From: Myxococcales bacterium
GTDB lineage: Bacteria > Myxococcota_A > Polyangia > Polyangiales > Polyangiaceae
Reading direction: 5' to 3'
Length of the DNA: 64,000 nucleotides
NCBI GenBank assembly: GCA_016191785.1
Contig: JACPVJ010000119.1
Coordinates: forward strand, 105,460 to 169,459
Numbering within the stretch: the stretch's first letter is position 1; each line of letters starts with the position of its first letter. Shown in pieces: positions 50,672 to 59,940 of this stretch. The position numbers and the translations under genes were made by a program. Under the pieces are notes generated by a model. It was not told where the DNA came from, made no database searches, and was given only the letters and a program-made list of their open reading frames with translations.

Positions 50672-51976
50672 TCAGCGCGCGCCCTTGATCGAGGCGTCGG
50701 CAAGCCACAAAAACGCCAGGCCCTCGGGCGAGGCGACGACCAGGCGGTGGGGCGTGGCCCAGAACAAGCCTGCGCGCGGCGCGGCGTTGCCGCTCGGCAC
50801 GCTCGCCCGAATCGTTCTGCGTGGTCGACCGTTCGAGACTTCGACGATCCGCACGCTGCCATCGCGCAGCAAGAGAGCCAGCGCGTCTCCGGCGGGCGAC
50901 CAGACACACGGCTTCGGGTCGGGGAGCTCCAGCGACAGCCGCGCGATCGGCGCATCGATGCTCCGCTCGACCCGGCCGTCGATCACGACCAGCACTGTCG
51001 AGGGCGTCTTGAACGTAGGCCCCGTCACGACCGCGAGGCGATGTTGCGTGCCCCAGCTCAGGTCGTCGATGTGCCCGTCGATCGGGATCCTCGCTAGCGT
51101 GCTGCCCGTGTCGCCATCGAAGAGCGTGACGCCCCCCGGACCCGCGACGGCGAGGCGCCGGCCATCGCTCGACCAAGCCGGCGGCACGGAGCCGATGGTC
51201 GGCTTGGGGTGCGCGACCGAGAGCGAGACCTCGTAACGAAGGGCGCCCTTCTTCGGATCGATGGCCGACATCTGGGCGAAGTCGTCGCCGACAATCGCCC
51301 CGATGGTGGCGTTCCAACGCATGCGCGCCAACGGCTTGCCGGGAACGCCCGCCGGCAGCCAGCGCGCGTCCTTCGCCCAGACCGCCTCGCTTCTCACCGG
51401 GGCGATGGCGCCCGTCGATTTGGAGCCGTCCGGGCCCCAGCTCGACCCGTAGATCTGCCGGTCGTCCTCGACCCAGCAGAAGCGCACCGGGTGATCGCGC
51501 GTCTCGTCGAGGAAGACCGAGCCGACAGCCTTGCCTTGCTCGAGCACGACGATCCCGTTGGTCGAGACGGCTGCGGCAAGCCGGTTCCCGCTCGGCGCCC
51601 ACATCAAGAGGTCCGGCGACCACGTCCAGCCCGCGCCGTGCTCGGCCTGGTAGACGTGGACGGCGGTTGCCCGTTCGACGTCCCACACCACCACTTGCCC
51701 CGGGCTCTCGCCCCTGGGGACGGTGCTGCTGGTGGCCAGCAGGCGCCCCGAGGCGTGCAGCGCCGCGCCCGTGATGAGCGCTCCGGGTAGGAGCAATGCC
51801 GTCCCCGGCTTCGGGGGCGGGGCGCTCGCGTCGGCGCCGGGTGCCGCCGACGCGGGAGTTGGTGTGGACGCGCTCGGGCTGCCTGCGCCCGGCGGCCGCG
51901 AACACCCGAAGCAAGCCGTCGCCGCCGCGAGCTCGAGCAGGCTTCGTCGCGAGAGACGCACGGCGCGAGGGGTCAT
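50672..51976 (-). CDS. Tat-type WD40-like lipoprotein
   Basis: A 434-residue lipoprotein. The signal has SRRSLLELAAATACFGC: twin-arginine motif plus lipobox, so folded export before lipidation is expected. The body is a single beta-propeller of about seven WD40-like blades (WAPSGNRLAAAV, WSSDGRRLAVAGPG, WSPAGDALALLL). No catalytic motif. A second WD40 lipoprotein at 2486 is much longer and uses a Sec signal. It lies 57 bp upstream of the degenerate HtrA-like gene, possibly in the same unit. Confidence 0.8.
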   Translation of the reverse strand: MTPRAVRLSRRSLLELAAATACFGCSRPPGAGSPSASTPTPASAAPGADASAPPPKPGTALLLPGALITGAALHASGRLLATSSTVPRGESPGQVVVWDVERATAVHVYQAEHGAGWTWSPDLLMWAPSGNRLAAAVSTNGIVVLEQGKAVGSVFLDETRDHPVRFCWVEDDRQIYGSSWGPDGSKSTGAIAPVRSEAVWAKDARWLPAGVPGKPLARMRWNATIGAIVGDDFAQMSAIDPKKGALRYEVSLSVAHPKPTIGSVPPAWSSDGRRLAVAGPGGVTLFDGDTGSTLARIPIDGHIDDLSWGTQHRLAVVTGPTFKTPSTVLVVIDGRVERSIDAPIARLSLELPDPKPCVWSPAGDALALLLRDGSVRIVEVSNGRPRRTIRASVPSGNAAPRAGLFWATPHRLVVASPEGLAFLWLADASIKGAR

Positions 51977-52053
51977 CCCGGCCCGATGTACGACGCCGGC
52001 TCGTCGAGCCTTCCTCGGAGGGAAGGAAGGCCGTCGAATACGCGGCACGAAGG

Positions 52054-52734
52054 TCAGCGCGGCAAAGCCAGCTCTCGCACGCCGTCTGGCCCCGCGACGA
52101 TCACGCGGTCGGCGCGACCGACGAACAGCCCGGTCTCGACCACCCCAGCGATCGCCCGCAACCGCTGGTCGAGATTGGCCGGGTCGTCGATGGGGCCGAC
52201 GTGCACGTCGTAGATGTAGTTGCCGGCGTCCGTGAGCCACGGGCGGTGCGCGCGAGTGCGCAGCACCACCTTGCCGAAGGCAGAGAGCGCCCGCACGGTC
52301 GACTCGTGACCGAAGCCCAGCACCTCGACCGGCACTGGCCACTTCTCGCCCAGCTGGGTGCTGAGCTTGCTCTCGTCCACGATGATCACGTTCTGCTTCG
52401 AGGCATAGTTGACGATTTTCTCCCGGGCGTGACAGCCGCCACCGCCCTTGATCAGATCCAGGCGCTCGCTCACTTCGTCCGCGCCGTCCACGGTCAGCGC
52501 AATGTCCCAGGGCCCGTCGTCGGGCAAGAGCGGGATGCCGAGCTCCGTCGCTTGCACTCGACTCGCTTCACTGCTCGCGACGCCGACCAGCGTGCGCCCC
52601 TTCTTCACCAGCTCGCCCACGCCGTCGATGAACAGCTTGGCCGTCGAGCCCGAGCCGAGGCCAATCACACCGGCCTTGGGCAACAGGTCGAGGGCGGCGC
52701 GGGCCGCGAGCAGCTTGGCTTCGTCTTGGGTCAT
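52054..52734 (-). CDS. rpiA: Ribose-5-phosphate isomerase A
   Basis: Interconverts ribose-5-phosphate and ribulose-5-phosphate in the pentose phosphate pathway. 226 residues, close to the 219 of E. coli RpiA. Motifs include GLGSGSTAKLFID (residues ~25-37), TVDGADEV with the catalytic Asp region (~80-87), and KGGGGCHAREKIV (~93-105) with the catalytic Lys/Glu. The ATG at 52734 yields MTQDEAKLL, matching the E. coli start; an ATG 15 nt earlier is also possible. Confidence 0.93.
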   Translation of the reverse strand: MTQDEAKLLAARAALDLLPKAGVIGLGSGSTAKLFIDGVGELVKKGRTLVGVASSEASRVQATELGIPLLPDDGPWDIALTVDGADEVSERLDLIKGGGGCHAREKIVNYASKQNVIIVDESKLSTQLGEKWPVPVEVLGFGHESTVRALSAFGKVVLRTRAHRPWLTDAGNYIYDVHVGPIDDPANLDQRLRAIAGVVETGLFVGRADRVIVAGPDGVRELALPR

Positions 52735-52852
52735 CGCGCCGGGGGTCATACTCCGCTCACATGCGCGCACAAGAGTGCCTGTATTTCGCCCCGTGACCGT
52801 CCAACTCCGTGGAAGCCACCACGGCACCTTGGCGTATGATCGGACGAAGCCC

Positions 52853-54481
52853 GTGACCCCGAACCGCACCCTCGCTCTCTGCCTGCTCGCACTCGGTTTT
52901 GCCGACGGTTGCACCACCGGGCAGAGCCGCCCCGCCTATCAGCCCGCGCCCTACCCCGGGGGCTATGCCGTCGCGCAGAACCCGCCGCCGCCACAAGCGC
53001 CCCCGCCGCCGGCGCAGCGGCCCGCGCCGTTCTGGGGCTTCCAGCTTCCCCCGCTGCCCCCGCCCCCACCGGCGTCTGCGTTCCAGATCCCGGCGCCCCC
53101 TGCAGGGTGGGGAAGTCTGGGCGGCATCCCCATCCCGCCCATCCCGGGCCTGCCCGGTCAGCCCGCGCAGCCGACGCAGCCTTCGCAACCCGGCCAGCCT
53201 TCGCAGCCCCCCGCCGCCAAGGGCATCAAGGGGTGCGGTGTGGCGAACGTCGGCGGCGAGCAGTTCTTGCTCGATTGCATGACGCCCACCTACGCCAACG
53301 TGGCCGAGGCCAGCCAGTATGTGGTGCGTCGCAAGGCGTTCAACGTCAGCGCCGCGCACGAAGGCGCCGACCCGCTGCCCACCGTGGTCGACCACCGCGC
53401 CGCGGGCACCGAAGGGCCGGTGCGCAACCAAGGTCCGGTCGGAGCGTGCACCGGCTTCTCGCTCTCGACCGCCATCGATCACGCCATGGCCACCACCTCG
53501 GGCACGCCCGGCAACGTGAGCGTGATGCAGGTCTGGGCGCGCTATCACTACCCCACGATGCAAGACGCGGCGTCGGCCAACAAAGGCAAGCCGCTCGGCA
53601 GCGAGAGCTCGTGGCCCTACGACAAGGTCGAGGCCTGCAAGTACTGGTCGGGTTCGGGCTGCGATTGCGGGTCGCTGCTCAACGTCTCGTGTCGGCAGCC
53701 GGTCGACAGCGCCAAGCTGGGCCAGCTCGACTCGGCGCCCACGGCCAAGGTCACCAACATCACCCGCCTGCCCGACGGCGACCTCTCCGAGATCAAGGGC
53801 GCCATCGCCAAGGGGCAAGACGTGTGGTTCGCGATGTGGGTCGACGACGCATTCCAGGCGGTGAAGGGCTCCCCCGCGGTGATCCCCGACGGCGACTTCC
53901 GCTACTCGGGCTCGGGTCACGCGATGGTGCTCGCGGGTTACAAGGTGCAGAGCAACGGCACCTACTACCTGATCCACAACAGCTGGGGCGCCAAGTGGGG
54001 CGACGGCGGCTACGCCTGGATCCACGAGAAGACCCTGACCACGAACCTTCGCTACTCGTACCTGGTGGACGTGAGCACCCCGAGCGGCGGCGACAAACCC
54101 AACAAACCCGGTGAGCCCACTCCGCCCGCCCAGAGCCCCGGCGACTGCCCGCCCGGCACCGCGCCGGACAGCGGCATCCCGATCTGCGTGCCGCCCTGCC
54201 CCGACGGCAGCCCGCGCCACTTCAACACCTGCCCGGTGGCGCAGAACAGCGGCTGCCCCGCCGGCAAGGTCAACATCTTCGGGTTCTGCGTGACCGCGCC
54301 CAAGCAAGGCTTCGGGCAAGACGCCGCCACCGGCGTGCGTCACTCGTGCGGCGCCGGCGGCTGCACCTACGTGGTGCCCAAGGGCAGCGCAGGCTGCAAC
54401 CTGCCGGTGTGCGTGAAGTCGTGCCCGAGCCCGAAGTACTTGCTGACGGCAGGGCCACTGGGGCTCGGGTGTGCGGAGTAG
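52853..54481 (+). CDS. Papain-like (C1) cysteine protease lipoprotein
   Basis: A 542-residue lipoprotein. The GTG at 52853 gives NRTLALCLLALGFADGC, lipid Cys near residue 21. A Pro/Gln-rich arm runs to ~residue 125. The protease domain spans ~170-400 with NQGPVGACTGFS (nucleophile C199; the usual QGxCGSCW is altered), GSGHAMVLAGY (H356) and HNSWGAKWGDGGY (N376). The C-terminal ~110 residues are Cys/Pro/Gly-rich repeats, possibly a binding domain. Without an obvious propeptide inhibitor, autocontrol is unclear. Predicted role: surface-bound protein degradation. Confidence 0.82.
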   Translation: MTPNRTLALCLLALGFADGCTTGQSRPAYQPAPYPGGYAVAQNPPPPQAPPPPAQRPAPFWGFQLPPLPPPPPASAFQIPAPPAGWGSLGGIPIPPIPGLPGQPAQPTQPSQPGQPSQPPAAKGIKGCGVANVGGEQFLLDCMTPTYANVAEASQYVVRRKAFNVSAAHEGADPLPTVVDHRAAGTEGPVRNQGPVGACTGFSLSTAIDHAMATTSGTPGNVSVMQVWARYHYPTMQDAASANKGKPLGSESSWPYDKVEACKYWSGSGCDCGSLLNVSCRQPVDSAKLGQLDSAPTAKVTNITRLPDGDLSEIKGAIAKGQDVWFAMWVDDAFQAVKGSPAVIPDGDFRYSGSGHAMVLAGYKVQSNGTYYLIHNSWGAKWGDGGYAWIHEKTLTTNLRYSYLVDVSTPSGGDKPNKPGEPTPPAQSPGDCPPGTAPDSGIPICVPPCPDGSPRHFNTCPVAQNSGCPAGKVNIFGFCVTAPKQGFGQDAATGVRHSCGAGGCTYVVPKGSAGCNLPVCVKSCPSPKYLLTAGPLGLGCAE

Positions 54482-54996
54482 CGCGAGGAGTCTGCTGCCG
54501 GCAGCACTCCGGACCAGAGCGGCGTAGACCATGCGCATGGGTCCGTTCGATCGGATCACCTTCGACCCAGAAGTCCCACGGGGTTGATCGGAATACGCAT
54601 CCGGATAGTCCGCCACAGTCAAGCCCACGCCTTACCGGATGCGGCGAGACATCGACGCGGATCTTGGCCACCTCACGAGCTGAACGCTCGTGGTCGAACC
54701 CGCATGATCCCCACCTTAACCGCAGCCTATTGCGGTCGCCTCGGCTCGACCCAGGTCCAACCGTAGGGCGTGCTCTCGTAGTGGCATCTCAGCGGCAGCC
54801 GCCGTGACAGACCGTCCAGGTCGCGCTGGAACGTGCGGTACGGCGGAGCGGAACGCCGCGATGAGTCGTGCGGAAGGCGCGCAATATGACGGGCGGTGCG
54901 CGCAGAAACCGGTCGGCCTCAGCTGCTCCGACCAGCAATTTGCCGCTGAACTGCCTCGTTGGGTGCCGCGCACCGCTTTTTGCAGGTGCGCCGCTG
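54482..54996. other. Intergenic region, no gene supported
   Basis: 515 bp. It contains an 8-bp inverted repeat GCATCCGG/CCGGATGC (54597-54642). Short overlapping frames are not consistent with one strand's codon bias. Nothing else recognisable. Confidence 0.5.
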
Positions 54997-57027
54997 ATGC
55001 GGGAGCGGATGTCGAGAGCGGTGCGAGGCAAGGCCCGGGGTGTGGTGGGCTCGGCGGTGGCAGTCGTGGTCGTGGCGCTGAGCGTCTCGAGCTGCGGCGG
55101 CGGCGACAGCGGGCTACCCGAGGGGAAGAAGTCGGATGCCGGGAGCGACGCCCCGACGACGACGTGCGTCGCCGGTGAGTTCCGGTGTGTCGGCGACGCG
55201 CTGGAGACTTGCGCCGCAGACGCCACGAAGTTTCAGCCCGTTGCCACGTGCCAGTCGGGGTTGTGCGACGCTCCGGGGAAGCAATGCGACAACTGCAAAG
55301 CCGGTGAAGGCGCCTGCGAGCCCGCCGGCAACGCCTACAAGGCCTGCGATTCGACTGGACAGAAGCAAGAGACGACCAGCTGTGTGGGCTCGACTCTGTT
55401 CTGTGTCGACAAGGCCGGCACGCCGAGCTGCGTCGCCTGCAAGAGCGCTTCTGATTGCGCACCGAGCACCAATGAATGCGAGCTCTCGTCTTGTTCGGCG
55501 GACGGGACCTGCGGCCTCTCGCCCGTAGCCAAGGGTGCCCCATGTGGCGCGACCGGGGCGGGAGGGCAGTGCAGCGGAGCCGGTACTTGTGTGTACTGCA
55601 CTCCCGGCGAGAAGCGATGCACGGGCCTCATTCCGGAGACTTGCGACTCGAAGGGCCAATGGAGTGCCGCTGCGGCGTGCGCCGGCAGCGACCCGCTCTG
55701 CCTGGCCGGTGCCTGCGTGCAGTGCACGGCGGCCACCGACTGCACGGCGTCAGCCAACGAGTGCGTGACGGCTGCGTGCACCACGAACAAGTGCGGCTAC
55801 TCGCCCAAGGCCCAAGGCACGCCCTGCCTGAACAGCGCGGGCACGTGCAACGGAGCGGGGCAGTGCAACGTGTGCCAGCCAGGCAACAAGATCTGCAATG
55901 GCAACGTTCCGCTGCTCTGCGGCAGCAACGGCCAATACGCCGCGCAGCCGGCGTGCACTGGCTCGACGCCCGAATGCGACCCAGCCACGGGAGGGTGTGT
56001 GCAGTGCACCACGCTGGCTCAGTGCCCGACCTCGACGAACCCGTGTCTCTCGGCCCTCTGCTCGTCCAACGTGTGTGGCTTCGCGCCGAAAGCGCCGGGG
56101 ACCAGCTGTCCGGGTGGAACTTGCTCTGCGGCGGGAGCCTGCCAGGCGTGTACGCCGGGGACGAAGATCTGCAGCGGGAACAGCGTGCTCACGTGTAACG
56201 CGCAGGGGCAGTACGACCCGCCAGCGCCATGTACCGGCGGGACGCCGGTCTGCTTGAACGGCAACTGCCAGGCTGGCGCGGTCTGTGGCAACGGGGCGAT
56301 CGAGGGGACCGAGCAGTGCGACGATGGCAACGCGACCAAGTGCGACGGCTGCGAAGGCTGCGAGCGACGGCGGTGGCTGAACGTGCCGGCCAACGCTTAC
56401 CTCGCCGTTCCGGGATCGGCGGCGAAGCTTCCCTCCAACGCCGAGAGCGCCTGCTACGAGGCGTGGGTCAAGACGCAACCGGGATTGATCAGCCACTTGT
56501 ACCTGGGCACCTGCGTGAATGCCGGCATCTGCAATTTCACGCTGCAGTATCGCGGGGACTTGTCCAAGTTGCTCTTCGCCGTCCAGAACGGTGGCGCGCT
56601 ATTGTCGGCGAGCGCGAGCGTCAACCCCCAGGACGGGCTGTGGCACCACTTGGCAGGTTGTCGTGCCGTCAGCGGTGGCAGCATCGCGCTCAGGCTCTTC
56701 TGGGACGGCGCCGTCGTGGCGACGGCCAACGGAACGACCAGCCAGATCGGTACGCCGTCGACGGTGTACGTCGGCGGTGTCGACTACGAACAGCCGGGGC
56801 TCGGTGGCGCCATCGACGAGATCCGAATCTCGAACACGCTGCGCTACACAGGCACTTTCACTCCGGCAAGGCGTCATGTCACCGACACGAACACCGTCGC
56901 GCTCTTTCACCTCGACGAAGGTGCCGGGACGACGGCGACAGACTCGTCGTCGAACGCGCTCACGGCGACGCTCACCGGCACGAGCTGGGCGCTCGATACC
57001 GGCTATGCCAACGCGATGTGCCAGTGA
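54997..57027 (+). CDS. Cys-rich lipoprotein with LamG domain
   Basis: A 676-residue lipoprotein. ATGs at 54997 and 55009 are possible starts; signal VVGSAVAVVVVALSVSSC with lipid Cys near residue 32. Residues ~45-430 are cysteine repeats of the CxPGxxxCxGNxxxxC type, ending in a DUF4215-like CGNGAIEGTEQCDDGN. The last ~220 residues form a LamG/concanavalin-like jelly roll (ACYEAWVKTQPGLISHLYLG, then YVGGVDYEQPGLGGAIDEIRI), a carbohydrate or protein binding fold. This composition is characteristic of myxobacterial surface proteins. Confidence 0.8.
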   Translation: MRERMSRAVRGKARGVVGSAVAVVVVALSVSSCGGGDSGLPEGKKSDAGSDAPTTTCVAGEFRCVGDALETCAADATKFQPVATCQSGLCDAPGKQCDNCKAGEGACEPAGNAYKACDSTGQKQETTSCVGSTLFCVDKAGTPSCVACKSASDCAPSTNECELSSCSADGTCGLSPVAKGAPCGATGAGGQCSGAGTCVYCTPGEKRCTGLIPETCDSKGQWSAAAACAGSDPLCLAGACVQCTAATDCTASANECVTAACTTNKCGYSPKAQGTPCLNSAGTCNGAGQCNVCQPGNKICNGNVPLLCGSNGQYAAQPACTGSTPECDPATGGCVQCTTLAQCPTSTNPCLSALCSSNVCGFAPKAPGTSCPGGTCSAAGACQACTPGTKICSGNSVLTCNAQGQYDPPAPCTGGTPVCLNGNCQAGAVCGNGAIEGTEQCDDGNATKCDGCEGCERRRWLNVPANAYLAVPGSAAKLPSNAESACYEAWVKTQPGLISHLYLGTCVNAGICNFTLQYRGDLSKLLFAVQNGGALLSASASVNPQDGLWHHLAGCRAVSGGSIALRLFWDGAVVATANGTTSQIGTPSTVYVGGVDYEQPGLGGAIDEIRISNTLRYTGTFTPARRHVTDTNTVALFHLDEGAGTTATDSSSNALTATLTGTSWALDTGYANAMCQ

Positions 57028-57488
57028 CTCACAGCTTCGGCCCACCCGGAGCTCGAGCACACCCCGCCGACCACGACGTGGCGCCGCGGTCGAACCTCTC
57101 GTCGCTTTCCTCGAAGCGATAGCGCTGCCAGCTCGGCGCGACGCGCCCCTCCGCCCGCGTGCGCGCGAGCATCGGCAGGGCACCTGAGCCACTGCCATTG
57201 CCCTGGCCGACCGGGGCGCGCAACTGGCGTTGGTCGACGTGAACGAACGGGGCCTGGCCGACGTGCGCTCCGAGGTCGAGGGCCGCGGGCGCCGCGCCAG
57301 CGCGCACGACTGTGACGCCGAGGCCGCCCGGGCCATCGTGCGCGGGATCGAGCGGGGCTCGCCCCGGGTGCTGATCACGCGCGAGGCCTACCTGATCGAC
57401 GCCGCCAAGCAGCGCCGCGCTGCCGGCGCAACGGCACGGCGACCTGCAGCACGATCCATGCGTGGGGACGCTCGGTGGGCGTAGATAC
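57028..57488. other. Region with remnants between two lipoprotein genes
   Basis: 461 bp. It contains the SDR remnant on the plus strand. The first ~160 bp also have a minus-strand frame (about 57029-57200) with coding-like composition (WQRYRFEESDERF) but no recognised family. No intact gene. Confidence 0.5.
57188..57484 (+). pseudogene. Internally deleted short-chain dehydrogenase/reductase remnant
   Basis: In frame from 57194 it reads AIALADRGAQLALVDVNERG, the second strand/helix of an SDR Rossmann fold minus its Gly motif. It then jumps to ARAIVRGIERGSPRVLITREAYLIDAAK, the typical C-terminal end of such dehydrogenases. The middle with the Ser-Tyr-Lys active site (over 100 residues) is missing, as is the start. 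A stop precedes it (TGA 57185-57187). It is best read as a decayed gene after deletion. Confidence 0.7.
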
Positions 57489-58583
57489 TCAGCTCGCAGG
57501 CTTCAGGCGAACGCGCGAAACCGCATCCGAGCCCGTGTTCACCGTCGAATCGAGAACGACCGTCACCGTGCCGCTCAGGCAGTAGCGTCCGTGCAAGTCC
57601 CAGATGTAAGCCGAGCTTCCCACCTGGTTGATCTTGGCAGCATGGCCGTTGACGTAGAACAGGGCGCCCGCCTTGTTTCGATTCGCGCTGTGCTTGCTCT
57701 CGATCAGGACGTCGTAGGCTCCGGCCGGCACCCCCGTGAACGTGAAGGTCGCTTTTCCTTTCCTCGTTCCGTCGGGCTTGAAGCTGGAATCGCAGGTCTG
57801 GTGCTCCGCGCTCTGCCCCGTGTAAGCGTGAGGCGAGCAGGTGACCACCCAGTTGTATCGCTGCGTATAGACGGCGTCGTCCTTGTCCAATTCCTTCTGG
57901 ACCGGTGGATTGCCAGCCTGGGTGGGGCACTGGAGCGTGCCTCCTCCGGTGCCTCCGGCGCCTGCGGTGCCTCCGGTCCCTCCGGTTCCACCGCTCGCCG
58001 CGCCCTGGCAATGGCACCAATCCGACATGTTGCCCGTGTTTGCCGCGCAATCGAGCGGATTGTTGAGCTCCGGTCCGCCACAGCTTTCGGAGCCCCCATA
58101 ACGGCTCGCGCACTTGAGCCCAGCGGCCGCACAGAACGCCACGCAGCCCGCGCCGTTCGTGAACACGCCGTCGCAGTAGTCCGGTCCACTGCCGCACAGC
58201 TCGAACCCCGCGGTCTTAGCGATCCCCGAGCAGTCCATTGGCGGCTTCGGAGGCGCACCGCCGGTGCCCCCTGCCGACGCGCCGCCGGTGTTGGACTTGC
58301 CGCCGACGCTGGCACCAGCGTCGGCGCCGGTCGCTGCCGTACCCCCCGCTCCCGAGTCGACACCGTCCGCTCCTGCGTCCGAGTCGTCCGCCGAGCCTCC
58401 GGAGGAGGTCGGCCAATCGGTCTCGTCGTCCCCACCGGGCCCTGCTTCTTGGGTGCCGGGGTAGTCGCCAGCAAGATCGCCGGTGTCGGTTGGGCCGCAC
58501 CCGAGGTCCGGCAACGCGAGCATCGACGCGAATGCCAGCGTCAGTGCGGCGGGGATTGTGGCGGGCCTGCTCGGGGTCTGCAT
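57489..58583 (-). CDS. Lipoprotein with carbohydrate-binding-like domain
   Basis: A 364-residue lipoprotein. The ATG at 58583 has GGAGAG just upstream; signal LTLAFASMLALPDLGC, lipid Cys near residue 29. Two Gly/Ala/Asp linkers (residues ~30-115 and ~195-215) flank a ~75-residue Cys domain (CSGIAKTAGFELCGSG, CVAFCAAAGLKC) like the module attached to myxobacterial pectate lyases. The C-terminal ~140 residues form a beta-sandwich (AYDVLIESKHSANRN, GRYCLSGTVTVVLDST) resembling golvesin/CBM-type binding domains. No lyase domain is present here. Confidence 0.72.
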   Translation of the reverse strand: MQTPSRPATIPAALTLAFASMLALPDLGCGPTDTGDLAGDYPGTQEAGPGGDDETDWPTSSGGSADDSDAGADGVDSGAGGTAATGADAGASVGGKSNTGGASAGGTGGAPPKPPMDCSGIAKTAGFELCGSGPDYCDGVFTNGAGCVAFCAAAGLKCASRYGGSESCGGPELNNPLDCAANTGNMSDWCHCQGAASGGTGGTGGTAGAGGTGGGTLQCPTQAGNPPVQKELDKDDAVYTQRYNWVVTCSPHAYTGQSAEHQTCDSSFKPDGTRKGKATFTFTGVPAGAYDVLIESKHSANRNKAGALFYVNGHAAKINQVGSSAYIWDLHGRYCLSGTVTVVLDSTVNTGSDAVSRVRLKPAS

Positions 58584-58899
58584 CACTCTCCGCTCGTGGA
58601 CGGCAAGAGCCAAGGAGCAATCCCCGTGCCAGAGGGCAGAGGGGTTGGGGTTCCCGCGAAATCAGCGCTCCAGCGCCGTCCCGGAAAGCAGCGGCATCTC
58701 GCCGCCACCCCAACGAACCCCCGCATTCCCCGGCGTTCCAGCGTACGGACAGTGTTCGTACACTGGAAGATCGAAGATGACGGAGCGGACCGACAACGCA
58801 CACGCGCTGGATCTACCGGAACTCTCCGGTGCCAGACCCGTCGTCCCAGTCGGCGTTGCCTTATCGTGATCGAGCCCGGCGAGCTACCGTCGGCGTGAC
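58584..58899. other. Intergenic region
   Basis: 316 bp with no supported gene. It holds an 11-bp-arm inverted repeat at 58737-58767. An unsupported 30-codon frame begins with the ATG at 58778. Confidence 0.5.
58737..58767. promoter_or_regulatory. Inverted repeat resembling a TetR-type operator
   Basis: TCCAGCGTACG and CGTACACTGGA, 11-bp arms with one mismatch, flank a 9-bp spacer. It is followed 10 bp later by a short ATG frame. The core GTACG...CGTAC is like TetR-family sites. No TetR gene is intact nearby. Confidence 0.4.
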
Positions 58900-59748
58900 G
58901 TGACCTACCGCCCCGACCTTGCCGCCTACCTCGCCCGGATCGGCTACGCCGGCCCCACGCCGCCGACGGTCGACACGCTGCACGCGCTGTCGCACGCCCA
59001 CGTCAGCACGATCCCGTTCGAGAACGCGGACGTGCTGCTCGACCGCGGGATCGATCTCGACCCGGCGGCGGTCGAGGCCAAGCTGGTCGGCGCCGGCCGC
59101 GGCGGCTACTGCTTCGAGCACAACTCGCTCTTGCTGCAGGTGCTGACCGCGCTCGGCTTTGCGGCGCGCCCGATCTCGGCGCGGGTCCGCGTCGGCCGGG
59201 CCCGCGAGTTCACGCCGGCGCGCACCCACGTCTTCGTGCGGGTCGACCTCGACGACGGGCCGTGGCTGTGCGACGTCGGCGTCGGCGCGTGGTCGCTGAC
59301 CTCGGCGATCCGGCTGCAGCTCGACGAGCCCCAGCCGACGCCGCACGAGCCGCGGCGGATCATCGCCGAGGGCGCGTGGGACGGCTTCGCGCGGCGCAGC
59401 CCAGACGCGCGGCTGTTCCACCAGGTGCGGTTGGGCGACGAGTGGGCCGACGTGAACGAGTTCACGCTCGAGGTGATGCCCGAGATCGATCGGGTGGTCG
59501 GCAACTGGTACACCAGCACGCACCCGCGCTCGCACTTCCGCGATCGGCTGATAGTCGCGCGCGCCACCACGACCGGGCGGCTGACCCTGGTCGACCGCAC
59601 CCTCACCCGTCGCACCCACGACGGCGCGACGGTGGTCGAGACGCTGCCCAGCTACGACGCGCTGCTGGCCGCGCTGGCCCGCGAGTTCGGGCTGACGTTC
59701 CCGGCCGGCACCCGGTTCGGCAGCCCGGGGCTGGCCGACCTCGCGTGA
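58900..59748 (+). CDS. nat: Arylamine N-acetyltransferase
   Basis: NAT transfers an acetyl group from acetyl-CoA to arylamines, hydrazines or related amines. The 282-residue protein has the thiol-protease-like triad: C71 in RGGYCFEHN, H110 in THVFVRV, D125 in LCDVGVG. FENADVLLDRGI near residue 40 is the family's PFENL-type motif. Length is normal (~275-290). It starts with GTG 58900. Myxobacterial homologues may act in secondary metabolism, but no cluster is adjacent. Confidence 0.92.
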   Translation: MTYRPDLAAYLARIGYAGPTPPTVDTLHALSHAHVSTIPFENADVLLDRGIDLDPAAVEAKLVGAGRGGYCFEHNSLLLQVLTALGFAARPISARVRVGRAREFTPARTHVFVRVDLDDGPWLCDVGVGAWSLTSAIRLQLDEPQPTPHEPRRIIAEGAWDGFARRSPDARLFHQVRLGDEWADVNEFTLEVMPEIDRVVGNWYTSTHPRSHFRDRLIVARATTTGRLTLVDRTLTRRTHDGATVVETLPSYDALLAALAREFGLTFPAGTRFGSPGLADLA

Positions 59749-59868
59749 CCGCGCTCCGCGCGGCTGGCCATCCGCTCGTTCGATCGCACGAGATTCGACC
59801 AGGCGCCCGGCGTCGAGCCAGGGCTGGGGCGGCGAGCACCCGTGCCAGCCCATCGCCGGAGGCGTGGT

Positions 59869-59897
59869 TTGACTGGCGCGCCCCGCGGAGCTAGCAA
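59869..59897 (+). promoter_or_regulatory. Candidate sigma-70-type promoter for kup
   Basis: TTGACT (59869-59874), 17-bp spacer, TAGCAA (59892-59897). It predicts an RNA of about 206 nt before the kup start, long enough to hold the structured leader. Confidence 0.4.
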
Positions 59898-59940
59898 GAC
59901 GGCGTCTCTCACCCCCAACGCATGAAGATTCACTGACAGA

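Noticed and set aside
54597..54642. Inverted repeat GCATCCGG/CCGGATGC as insertion-sequence ends
   Set aside because: Only 8 bp, 46 bp apart, with no transposase or target duplication.
58778..58870. 30-codon frame beginning MTERTDNAHAL
   Set aside because: Too short, no ribosome site and no family; mentioned only because an operator-like repeat precedes it.
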